A stretch of DNA of 58,751 nt, from contig JBCDAU010000034.1 of NCBI GenBank assembly GCA_039185015.1, positions 1 to 58,751 of the forward strand, in the 5' to 3' direction. The notes beneath the pieces are model-generated. The model had not been told where the DNA came from and made no database searches. It worked only from the letters and a program-made list of their open reading frames with translations. Positions within the stretch are counted from its first letter, which is position 1. Each line of letters opens with the position of its first letter. The stretch comes from JBCBSZ01 sp039185015 (lineage in GTDB: Bacteria; Actinomycetota; Acidimicrobiia; Acidimicrobiales; Poriferisodalaceae). Of the stretch, positions 7,995 to 15,480 are shown in pieces. The position numbers and the translations under genes were made by a program.

Positions 7995-8007
7995 TGGACT
8001 AGTATCG
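7962..8007. promoter_or_regulatory. two direct repeats ATTGGACnAGnATCG, probable MocR binding sites
   Basis: GATTGGACCAGGATCG at 7962-7977 and CATTGGACTAGTATCG at 7992-8007 match at 13 of 16 positions and start exactly 30 bp apart, about three helical turns. They lie just before the MocR ATG at 8014. MocR-type regulators commonly bind direct repeats containing a TTGG(A/T)C core upstream of their own gene, so autoregulation is likely. Confidence 0.7.
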
Positions 8008-8013
8008 GCAGGA

Positions 8014-9483
8014 ATGGCCTCGATACCAAGTGCCAATGGACCGAAAGTGGATGCTTCTGAGCTGGCCGGCCGGCTGGGCGTCTGGTCCACCGACGACGGG
8101 CCGCTGTACCGGCTGCTCGCCGCGGCGATCGAGCAGCTCATCGAGCTCGGGGCGCTGCGCGACGGCACCCGACTCCCGCCCGAGCGCAGCCTCGCCGGTG
8201 CGCTCTCCGTGTCCAGGGGCACCGTCGTCGCCGCCTACGACGAGCTCCGCTCCGCCGGCCGGGTCGACCGGGTGCAAGGCAGCGGCACCACCGTCCGCTC
8301 CGAGCCCGAGCGCTTCGATCCGATCAACCACACCCGGTTCGGCGATGCGCTGCGCGACAAGCCACCGACGTCCATCGACCTGCTGATGGCGGTGCCCCGG
8401 GTCCTCCCGAGGGTCGTCGAGCTCCTCGGCGACATCGACTGGGCCGCGCACACGTCATCGCTCGACGACGCCGAGCCGGCGGGCATCCACCCGCTCAGAG
8501 CGAGGATCGCCGACCGCATGACCGCTGACGGGCTCGCCACCCGACCCGAGGAGGTCCTCGTCACCGCGGGGGCGCAGCAGGGCATCGACCTCGTCGCGCA
8601 GGTCCTCATCCGACCCGGCGATGCCGTGCTAGTCGAGGAGGTGACCTGGCCGGGGTTGTCCGACACGGTCCGGCGCCTCGGCGGCAAGCCCCACGGCGTC
8701 ACGCTCGATGAGGACGGGCTCGTCCCCGAGGCCCTCGAGGCCGCCTGCGATCGCCTTCGCCCGTCGGTCATCGGCCTCAACCCGCACCACCAGAACCCGA
8801 CCGGTACCCGGATGCCACCGCATCGACGGCGCCGGATCGCCCAGATCGCGGCCGACTACGGCGTCACGGTGATCGAGGACCGGGTGACCTCGTGGCTCGC
8901 CTTCGACGGTGTGATCCCACCGCCGCTCGCCGTTCACCAACCCACCGCTCCGCACGTCACCATCGACTCGATCAACAAGACGGCGTGGCCCGGGTTCCGG
9001 CTCGGCTGGGTCCGGGCCGACGCCGCGCTCATCAGCGAACTGCGCGGCGCGCGAGCAGCGACCGACCTGTTCACGGCGATCCCGTCGCAGCTCGCTGCGC
9101 TCCGCGTCCTCGATGAGCTCGACGACATCGCGGCGGAGCGAGCCAGGCAGCTCGAAGATGCTGCGACCGTCCTCCTGACCGGACTGGCCGAGCGGCTCCC
9201 CGACTGGGAGGTGCAGGCGCCCAAGGGTGGTCTCGTGCTGTGGGTCCGCCTCCCGGGCGTGTCCGCCACCGCGTTCGCCCAGTTCGCCAACCGCTACGGC
9301 GTGGCCGTCGGGACCGGGCGCGAGTTCTCGTCGTCCACGATCGACGACGAGCACGTGCGGCTGCCCTTCACCGGCCCGATCCCGGAGCTGCGGGAGGCCG
9401 TCGACCGGTTGGCCGCGGCCTGGGCGGCCTTCGCCGACGCCGACGCCGACCGGACGGCGACCGCTCCGGCCGCGATCGTCTGA
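8014..9483 (+). CDS. MocR/PdxR-type regulator (GntR winged helix fused to aminotransferase), 489 aa
   Basis: The N-terminal GntR DNA-binding domain includes LPPERSLAGALSVSRGTVVA and the wing VQGSGTTVR (about residues 30-105). It is followed by a complete fold-type I aminotransferase domain with NPHHQNPTG, and the PLP lysine Lys322 in the motif INKTAWPGFRLGW. Such regulators use PLP plus an amino-acid-like effector. The ATG at 8014 sits a few bases after the second repeat. The next gene downstream is an MFS transporter 49 bp away, a likely target or co-transcribed partner. Confidence 0.92.
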   Translation: MASIPSANGPKVDASELAGRLGVWSTDDGPLYRLLAAAIEQLIELGALRDGTRLPPERSLAGALSVSRGTVVAAYDELRSAGRVDRVQGSGTTVRSEPERFDPINHTRFGDALRDKPPTSIDLLMAVPRVLPRVVELLGDIDWAAHTSSLDDAEPAGIHPLRARIADRMTADGLATRPEEVLVTAGAQQGIDLVAQVLIRPGDAVLVEEVTWPGLSDTVRRLGGKPHGVTLDEDGLVPEALEAACDRLRPSVIGLNPHHQNPTGTRMPPHRRRRIAQIAADYGVTVIEDRVTSWLAFDGVIPPPLAVHQPTAPHVTIDSINKTAWPGFRLGWVRADAALISELRGARAATDLFTAIPSQLAALRVLDELDDIAAERARQLEDAATVLLTGLAERLPDWEVQAPKGGLVLWVRLPGVSATAFAQFANRYGVAVGTGREFSSSTIDDEHVRLPFTGPIPELREAVDRLAAAWAAFADADADRTATAPAAIV

Positions 9484-9532
9484 CGCCGAGAATCGACTGG
9501 CGGGGGCGCCCGGGCCGCAGCATCCTGCGATC

Positions 9533-10789
9533 GTGCGTCGCCTGGTCGAAGCCGCTCTGCCGGCGCGTCTCGGGACGAACTTCCGGTGGCTGGTCGGCTC
9601 GTCGTGGGCTTCGAACCTCGGAGACGGGATCCTCGTCGCCGCCGGCCCCCTCCTCGTCGACTCGCTGACCGACGATGCCGCGCTCGTCGGGCTCTCGTGG
9701 CTGCTCGGCCGACTCCCGTGGATGCTCCTCGGCCTGCAGGCGGGCGTCGCCGCCGACCGGCTCGAGCGACGCCGGCTGCTCATCGTGTCGAACCTGATCC
9801 GGCTCGTCGTCGTGGCCGTGCTCGGCGCGGCGATCGCGACCGACAGCGTGGGCGTCGCACCGGTGCTCGTCGCGCTGTTCCTCATCGGCCTGTCGGAGAC
9901 CTTCGTCGACACGACGGCGACGACGCTGCTGCCGATGATCGTGCCGACGCGGGAGCTGACGAGGGCCAACTCGCGGCTCATGTTCGGCGCGGTCGGGCTC
10001 AACCAGCTGATCGGCCCGGCGCTCGGCGCGGCGCTCTTCACCGTCGGGGCCGGAGCGCCGTTCCTCACCCACGCCGCCGTCATCCTGTTGGCGACGGTGC
10101 AGGTCTCCCGTCTCCGCATCACGCCCCGCTCGGCGGAGGAACGGGCGGCGACGAAGCGGTCGGTGCGCCGGGACATCGCCGACGGCTTCCGGTGGGTTCG
10201 GGGCCACGACGCCGTCCGCACCCTGGTGCTCACCATCCTGGCCTTCAACGTGAGCTACGGCGCCTCGGCCTCGATCCTCGTGGTGATCGCCACCGAGCGG
10301 CTGGGGCTCGATGCCGTCGGGTTCGGTCTCCTCACCTCCGTCGCTGCAGCCGGCGGCATCCTGGGCACGCTCGTGTACGGCGTCACCGAGTCGCGTTTCG
10401 GGATGGCGAACATCATGCGGATCGGGCTGACGGTCGAGACGCTCTGGCACGTCGTCTTCGCCGTGTCGACGACGGCGTGGCCGGCGATGGTGGCCATGTT
10501 CCTGTTCGGCGTGCACACATCGATGTGGGGGACCACCTCCGGTTCGATCCGGCAGGCCTCCGTGCCGGAGCACCTCCAGGGCCGAGTGGCGAGCGTCTAC
10601 CGATTCGCCCTCCAGGGCGGGCTCATCGTCGGCGCGGCCGCGGGCGCCGTCCTCGCCGGGATCGACATCACGGCTCCCTACTGGTTCGGGTTCGTGGTGT
10701 CGGGCCTCGTCCTCGTCGCCTTCTGGCCTCGGTTCTCCGCCATCGCCCGCACCCCGGAGATGACGGGCGGCGGTCCGACTCCGACCTGA
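9533..10789 (+). CDS. MFS transporter, 418 aa
   Basis: Twelve hydrophobic segments can be followed from GSSWASNLGDGILVAAGPL to the C-terminal WFGFVVSGLVLVAFW. The cytoplasmic loop AGVAADRLERRRLLI matches the MFS DRxxRR motif, in the style of the MFS_3/enterobactin-exporter group. The GTG at 9533 begins a short basic N-terminus (VRRLVEAALPARLG) before helix 1. It is co-oriented with the MocR gene. The substrate is unknown; efflux is likely. Confidence 0.87.
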   Translation: MRRLVEAALPARLGTNFRWLVGSSWASNLGDGILVAAGPLLVDSLTDDAALVGLSWLLGRLPWMLLGLQAGVAADRLERRRLLIVSNLIRLVVVAVLGAAIATDSVGVAPVLVALFLIGLSETFVDTTATTLLPMIVPTRELTRANSRLMFGAVGLNQLIGPALGAALFTVGAGAPFLTHAAVILLATVQVSRLRITPRSAEERAATKRSVRRDIADGFRWVRGHDAVRTLVLTILAFNVSYGASASILVVIATERLGLDAVGFGLLTSVAAAGGILGTLVYGVTESRFGMANIMRIGLTVETLWHVVFAVSTTAWPAMVAMFLFGVHTSMWGTTSGSIRQASVPEHLQGRVASVYRFALQGGLIVGAAAGAVLAGIDITAPYWFGFVVSGLVLVAFWPRFSAIARTPEMTGGGPTPT

Positions 10790-10810
10790 CCGGGCACCGC
10801 CGCCGCACGA

Positions 10811-11614
10811 TCAGGTGTCGCCGAGTCCGTAGCCGGCCCGCACGGCGGCCTGGACGGACTGACTGAAGCGCCGGGGGCCGATGTTGAAGATGTAGGCCCG
10901 TCGGGGTCGGTCGGTGAGGTTGGCGCCGGTGAAGTGGGGCGCCCCGACGGTGTGGACCGTCGCGCCGCCCGCGGCGAGTGGACACGCGACGGCGGCGGCG
11001 GTGTCGAGGTCGCCGTCGATCTCGATGAGGCGACCTTCGTCATCGGGATCGCCGGATGCGACGCGGTGAGCGAGCGACGGCGCGCCGACCGCCCTCGGGA
11101 GGTACTGCATGCACCCGTTCGCGACATCGACGTCGTCGAGCGCGACCCACACCTGGATGTCGGCCAGGTCGGTGTCGGCGCCCGCAGGCGTGACCGGACG
11201 CCCGAAGTAGCCGACGTCCTCGTGCCACGGCGTCTCGCTCACGGTGCCGGACGGCTTGTCGATCAGCATCTCGTACGCCCGGTCGTACTCGCCGTGGCCG
11301 AACAGCCCGGCCGCCAATCGGACGCCGGCATCGACAGCGGCGTTCGCAGCGAACACCGGGTGGTCGAGCGACGGATCCTTGACCTGACGGATCACGTCGC
11401 CGAGTCGACGATCGCCTCGGGCGGCGATCCGGCCCGAGATGATGTCGTCGTAGCCGGCACGGAGCTCGGCGACGACGTGATCGTCGATCAGGCGCGGCAC
11501 CACGGCGAAGCCCCGCTCGCGGAACCCGTCCCGCTCCGCCTCGGACACCGAGGCGGGATCAAGGATCACCAGCGGGCGGCGCCCCTGCTCGGGCGGATCG
11601 TCACCGGACGGCAT
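10811..11614 (-). CDS. phytanoyl-CoA dioxygenase (PhyH) family protein, 267 aa
   Basis: An Fe(II)/2-oxoglutarate-type oxygenase. The metal motif HxD occurs in TPWHEDVGYFG, and a second His lies in ATVHTVGAPHFTG, followed by an Arg (RPRRAYIFN) suitable for 2-oxoglutarate binding. Length and the motif NGCMQYLPRA match bacterial PhyH proteins. It converges with the MFS gene, leaving 21 bp between them, and diverges from the nitroreductase gene. The substrate is unknown. Confidence 0.9.
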   Translation of the reverse strand: MPSGDDPPEQGRRPLVILDPASVSEAERDGFRERGFAVVPRLIDDHVVAELRAGYDDIISGRIAARGDRRLGDVIRQVKDPSLDHPVFAANAAVDAGVRLAAGLFGHGEYDRAYEMLIDKPSGTVSETPWHEDVGYFGRPVTPAGADTDLADIQVWVALDDVDVANGCMQYLPRAVGAPSLAHRVASGDPDDEGRLIEIDGDLDTAAAVACPLAAGGATVHTVGAPHFTGANLTDRPRRAYIFNIGPRRFSQSVQAAVRAGYGLGDT

Positions 11615-11752
11615 ACCTCACCCTCTCACGCCACGATCACCGGCGAGGGGTCCACCCGCGCCGCTCTTCCGCCCCTGAGGCTGATCACCTCACGGCATGT
11701 CACCTCGACCTGGAGTCGCTGCACCTCGAGAGAGGAGGGCTAGCTTCCGAGC

Positions 11753-12445
11753 ATGACGGGATCCGAGACGCCGACCTACGACGAGGTCGTCCGCAGCCGA
11801 CGCAGCATCCGCGGCTACCGACCCGACCCCGTCCCGAAGCGGGTGCTCGCCGAGATCGTCGAACTCGCGACCCGTGCGCCGTCGTCCTACAACTCCCAGC
11901 CCTGGCACCTCCACCTCGCGACCGGCGAGGTGCTGGGCCGCATACGCGACCTGAGCACCGAGCGCACGGCGTCCGGCATCGCGCCGTCGTTCGAACGACA
12001 GGAGTCCGGTGCCTACGAGGGCGTGCACCGGAAGCGACAGATCGAGGTCGCCGTGCAGCTGTTCGAGGCGATGGGCATCGAGCGCCACGACGCGGACGGG
12101 CGAAACGCCTGGACGATGCGCGGGTTCCGCATCTTCGATGCGCCCGTGCTGGCCGTCATCACCTACGACCGCGACCTCCACGGCGGCGACATCGCCCCCT
12201 TCGACTGCGGCGCGCTCGCCAACGGGCTCGCCAACGCCGCGTGGTCCCGTGGCGTGGGCTCGGTGATCAACAGCCAGGGGGTGATGCACTCGCCGGTCCT
12301 GCGCGAGCACCTCGCCATCCCTGACGACGAGGTGATCCTGATCTCGCTGGCGATGGGCTACCCGGACGAGTCGTTCCCGGCGAACGCCGTCGTCTCGCGT
12401 CGCCGACCGCTCGAGGACGTCGCCTCGTTCGTCGGCTTCGACTGA
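11753..12445 (+). CDS. nitroreductase-family flavoprotein, 230 aa
   Basis: The FMN-binding start RRSIRGYRPDPVPKRVLAEI, then RAPSSYNSQPWHLHL, and a glycine-rich C-terminal segment SLAMGYPDESFPAN are characteristic. These enzymes are FMN-dependent homodimers that reduce quinones, nitro compounds or enones with NAD(P)H. The ATG at 11753 gives the usual length. The 138-bp divergent gap to the PhyH gene probably holds both promoters, but I see no clear operator in it. Confidence 0.92.
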   Translation: MTGSETPTYDEVVRSRRSIRGYRPDPVPKRVLAEIVELATRAPSSYNSQPWHLHLATGEVLGRIRDLSTERTASGIAPSFERQESGAYEGVHRKRQIEVAVQLFEAMGIERHDADGRNAWTMRGFRIFDAPVLAVITYDRDLHGGDIAPFDCGALANGLANAAWSRGVGSVINSQGVMHSPVLREHLAIPDDEVILISLAMGYPDESFPANAVVSRRRPLEDVASFVGFD

Positions 12446-12472
12446 TCTGCCGCAGGACGGCGGGTGACTCGA

Positions 12473-12489
12473 CCTGAGCTGCTCCTGAA
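12473..12489. promoter_or_regulatory. pair of CCTGA(G/A) boxes, 11 bp apart, before the response regulator gene
   Basis: CCTGAG at 12473-12478 and CCTGAA at 12484-12489 are 11 bp apart. They are the reverse complement of the CTCAGG boxes found at 14792 and 14803 ahead of the export operon. They overlap the left arm of an inverted repeat, AGCTGCTCC (12477-12485) with GGAGCAGCT (12517-12525). Autoregulation by the response regulator is inferred. Confidence 0.5.
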
Positions 12490-12543
12490 GTCGCGGGCGC
12501 CCGGCTCCCCGCCGCGGGAGCAGCTGGGTACCGTCGGACGGCG

Positions 12544-13245
12544 GTGAGCAGCACGGATCCGGACAGCTGGCGGGGCATCGTCGTCGTGGAGGACGACGCG
12601 TCACTGCGTGAGGCGCTCATCGGCGTGCTCGAGCACGAGGGACACGAGGTCGAGGCGCTGGGCGATGCCGAGGCGCTCCTGGCGAAGCTGCCCCCGCTCG
12701 ATCCGGCGCTCGTCATCCTCGACGTCGGCTTGCCCGGCATCGACGGCGTCGAGGCCTGCCGACAGCTCCGGGCCCGCGGCTACGAGGATGCGGTCCTGAT
12801 GCTCACCGCCCGCCACGAGGTCGGTGACCGCGTCCGCGGCCTCGACGCCGGTGCCGACGACTACGTGGTGAAGCCGTTCGCCCTGGCCGAGCTCCTGGCG
12901 CGGGTCCGCTCCCACCTCCGGCGGACCGCGCCCGTGGACGAGTCCACGCCGCAGACCATCGCCGACCTCTCGCTCGACCCGGGCACTCGTCGGGTCGAGC
13001 GGTCCGGCGAGGAGGTCGAGCTGACCCGCCTCGAGTTCGACCTGCTCGAGCTGCTCGTGTCGAACAGCCCGAGGGTGCTCACGCGGGAGGTGATCCACGA
13101 CCGCGTGTGGGGCCACGACGGCACGTTCATGTCCAACTCGCTCGAGGTCGCGATCTCCCAGCTCCGCCGCAAGCTCGACGCCGACCCCGAGCACCGACTG
13201 ATCCACACCGTTCGCGGAGTCGGCTACGTGGTCCGGGAGCCCTAG
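12544..13245 (+). CDS. OmpR/PhoB-type response regulator, 233 aa
   Basis: Receiver domain with the acidic pair VEDDAS, phospho-acceptor Asp60 (VILDVGLPGIDG), and conserved Thr and Lys in MLTARH and YVVKPFA. A winged-helix output domain follows (LTRLEFDLLELLVSN to HTVRGVGYVV). The GTG start is followed four bases after its stop by a histidine kinase, forming a standard pair. CTCAGG/CCTGAG boxes at 11-bp spacing, both before this gene and before the lipoprotein/ABC operon, make those its likely targets. Confidence 0.93.
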   Translation: MSSTDPDSWRGIVVVEDDASLREALIGVLEHEGHEVEALGDAEALLAKLPPLDPALVILDVGLPGIDGVEACRQLRARGYEDAVLMLTARHEVGDRVRGLDAGADDYVVKPFALAELLARVRSHLRRTAPVDESTPQTIADLSLDPGTRRVERSGEEVELTRLEFDLLELLVSNSPRVLTREVIHDRVWGHDGTFMSNSLEVAISQLRRKLDADPEHRLIHTVRGVGYVVREP

Positions 13246-13248
13246 TCC

Positions 13249-14610
13249 GTGCGACTCGCCAGCCGGCTCGGCCTCGTGTTCGGTGTTGGGGCACTGATCG
13301 CCGTCGTGTCGGTCGGGACGCTCGCCTTCTTCCTCGCCGAGAGCGAGATCATCTCCGCCGCGGACCAGCAACTGATCGACCGGGCCGAGCGCCTGGCGGC
13401 GCTCAACGACATCGCCGAGCGGCAACCGAACCTCTCGGCCGAGGAGCTCGAGCAGCTCGGCCAACCGCCGGGACTGGCGGTGATCACGGGCGGCGTGGAG
13501 GCCTACGACGCCGACGGCGAGCTCGTGCTCGGCGACCTCGGACTCCTCGAGCCCGACGACGTCAGGGCGATCGTGGCCGCCCCGATCGGGGATCCGGAGG
13601 ACTTCACGGTCGACGATCGCGACTTCCGCATCGTCGCCGGTGCGATCCCTGCCGGTTCGCCGTCGCCCGTCGAGGGGGTCGCGGTGATCGTCCTCTACGA
13701 GGACGTCACCTCGCAGCGACAGGGGCTCGACCGCCTGCAACGCCGGATCGCCCTGGCGGCGAGCATCGCGTTCGTCACGCTCGCCGCCGCCGGCTGGTTC
13801 GTCGGTCGCCGGCTCGCCAAGCCGCTGTCGGAGCTGAGCGAAGCGTCGACCGAGCTCGCCCGCCTCGAGGCCGTGCCCGACCGGCTCGTGATCGACCGCA
13901 GCGACGAGGTCGGACAGCTCGCCACCAGCTTCAACCGGCTGATCTCGGCGTTGGAGATCGCCCGGGAGCAACAGCAGCGACTCGTCGCCGACGCGAGCCA
14001 CGAGCTGCGAACGCCGTTGACGGCGTTGCGGATGCGCATCGAGTTCCTCGCCACGAACGACGACGTGACCACCTCGCAGCGTCAGTCGCTACTCGACGAC
14101 GCGGTCGGCGACCTGGAGCAGCTCTCGGCCCTCGTCGGGGAGCTGGTCGACCTCGCCGCCGACATCCGGGGTGGGGAAGAGGCCCCGGAGCGCGTCGAGC
14201 TCGCGTCACTCCTCGGCGAGGTGACCGAGCGGGCAGCGTCGGCCCAAGGCCGCGAGATCGAACTCGTCGTCGACGGCTCCGCGGCGGTGGTCCGGCCGGC
14301 GATGATCCGTCGCGCGGTCCAGAACCTGATCGACAACGCCGCGAAGTACAGCCCCGACGACTCGCCGATCACGGTCCGCCTCCACGACGGCGCCATCGAG
14401 GTCAGCGACGCCGGCCCCGGCATCCCCGAGCACGAACGCCACCTGGTCTTCGACCGCTTCTATCGATCGCCGCAAGCGAGGAAGCGCCCCGGCAACGGCA
14501 TCGGCCTGGCCATCGTCCAACAGGTCGCCGACACCCACGGAGGAAGCACCTGGGCGTCAGAGTCCCCCGGCGGAGGAGCCACCGTCGGCTTCTCCGTGCC
14601 CACGAGGTAA
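13249..14610 (+). CDS. sensor histidine kinase, 453 aa
   Basis: There are two membrane helices (about residues 6-28 and 165-185) flanking an extracytoplasmic sensor region. A HAMP domain follows, then HisKA with His251 in DASHELRTPL, and the ATPase domain with N box NLIDNAAKYS, G1 DAGPGIP and G2 GNGIGLAIV. It starts at GTG three bases after the response-regulator stop. The sensed signal is unknown; the downstream MacAB-like export operon hints at a cell-envelope or antimicrobial stress cue. Confidence 0.93.
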   Translation: MRLASRLGLVFGVGALIAVVSVGTLAFFLAESEIISAADQQLIDRAERLAALNDIAERQPNLSAEELEQLGQPPGLAVITGGVEAYDADGELVLGDLGLLEPDDVRAIVAAPIGDPEDFTVDDRDFRIVAGAIPAGSPSPVEGVAVIVLYEDVTSQRQGLDRLQRRIALAASIAFVTLAAAGWFVGRRLAKPLSELSEASTELARLEAVPDRLVIDRSDEVGQLATSFNRLISALEIAREQQQRLVADASHELRTPLTALRMRIEFLATNDDVTTSQRQSLLDDAVGDLEQLSALVGELVDLAADIRGGEEAPERVELASLLGEVTERAASAQGREIELVVDGSAAVVRPAMIRRAVQNLIDNAAKYSPDDSPITVRLHDGAIEVSDAGPGIPEHERHLVFDRFYRSPQARKRPGNGIGLAIVQQVADTHGGSTWASESPGGGATVGFSVPTR

Positions 14611-14791
14611 GCGCCCAAAGACGCTCACCCCACGACCCAACCACCCCCACCCAAGACAGTAGGTGTGGAGCGGTGAACGGAGCTCGGTGGGTGGCGCCGC
14701 AGCGGGGTCCCCGGGACCGCCCGCAGCGAAGCGAGGACGGCCCGGGGTGCTGCGGTGACAGGCCCCGCCGAGCGGGCGGAACCAAGGAAGC

Positions 14792-14829
14792 CTCAGGATC
14801 CCCTCAGGTCCGACTCAGCCGACGATCAG
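14792..14829. promoter_or_regulatory. array of CTCAG boxes with exact 11-bp period
   Basis: CTCAGG at 14792, CTCAGG at 14803, CTCAG at 14814 and ATCAG at 14825 start at exact 11-bp intervals; a fifth CTCAAG at 14838 is slightly out of phase. Repeats spaced one helical turn apart are the usual binding pattern for OmpR-family regulators. The array ends about 45 bp before the lipoprotein ATG. The rest of the 265-bp gap (14611-14791) holds GC-rich inverted segments but no recognised gene. Confidence 0.7.
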
Positions 14830-14875
14830 ACGCAGACCTCAAGCTCCGACGTGACACCCCACGAAGGAGACCACG

Positions 14876-15478
14876 ATGAAGCGAGCAACCCTGCTGTTGC
14901 TCCCCGCCGCGGCGTTGCTCGCAGCGTGCGGGGGCGGCGACAGCGACGAGTCCGTCTCGGCGGCACCGATCGTCGTCGAGGGCGGCGACACCGACGCCGC
15001 CGCCCCCGCCGAGGGAGCGACGGTCGTCTCGTCCACCGACGAGGAGCTGGCGCTCGAGTTCGCCCAGTGCCTGCGCGACGAGGGCATCGACGCCAGCGAT
15101 CCCGAGGTCGGGGCGGACGGTTCGATCGATCTGCTGTCGATCTTCGGCGACATCGAGCCCGGCTCGGTGAGCGACGCGCAGCAGGCGGCGGGCGAGGCGT
15201 GCGCCGAGCTGCTGGAGGGCACGAACCTCCTGCCGGAGCAGAACGATCTCGCGGCCAGCGAAGAGGCGCTCCTCGAGTTCGCCCAGTGCCTGCGCGACGA
15301 GGGGATCGACGTGCAGGACCCCGACGTCAACGCGATCGGTGGCGGCGGTGGTGCCGGTGCCGGCGGTCCGCAGGGGCTGTTCGGTGACGCGTTCGACCTC
15401 GCCGATCCCGACGTCGAGGCGGCCGTGCAGGTGTGCGCGCCGATCATGGCCGACTCCGGCCTGGGCCCGGGAGCCTGA
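14876..15478 (+). CDS. exported lipoprotein with internal duplication, 200 aa
   Basis: The N-terminus has a basic start, a hydrophobic stretch and a lipobox ending LAACGGG, so it is probably lipid-anchored on the outer face of the membrane. The mature part carries two copies of EFAQCLRDEGID (about residues 60 and 137), each followed by an acidic segment and a second Cys, suggesting a duplicated small domain. GAAGGAG stands just before the ATG. It is the first gene of the adaptor/ABC operon and probably a periplasmic partner of that exporter. Confidence 0.85.
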   Translation: MKRATLLLLPAAALLAACGGGDSDESVSAAPIVVEGGDTDAAAPAEGATVVSSTDEELALEFAQCLRDEGIDASDPEVGADGSIDLLSIFGDIEPGSVSDAQQAAGEACAELLEGTNLLPEQNDLAASEEALLEFAQCLRDEGIDVQDPDVNAIGGGGGAGAGGPQGLFGDAFDLADPDVEAAVQVCAPIMADSGLGPGA

Positions 15479-15480
15479 CG

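Noticed and set aside
7749..8060. Forward frame of 103 codons before the MocR gene
   Set aside because: Its sequence is Gly/Asp-rich without a domain and it crosses the operator repeats; the reverse frame reads more like protein.
10540..10556. GGTTCGATCC as a tRNA T-loop
   Set aside because: It lies within the MFS coding frame, and no acceptor or anticodon stem can be drawn around it.
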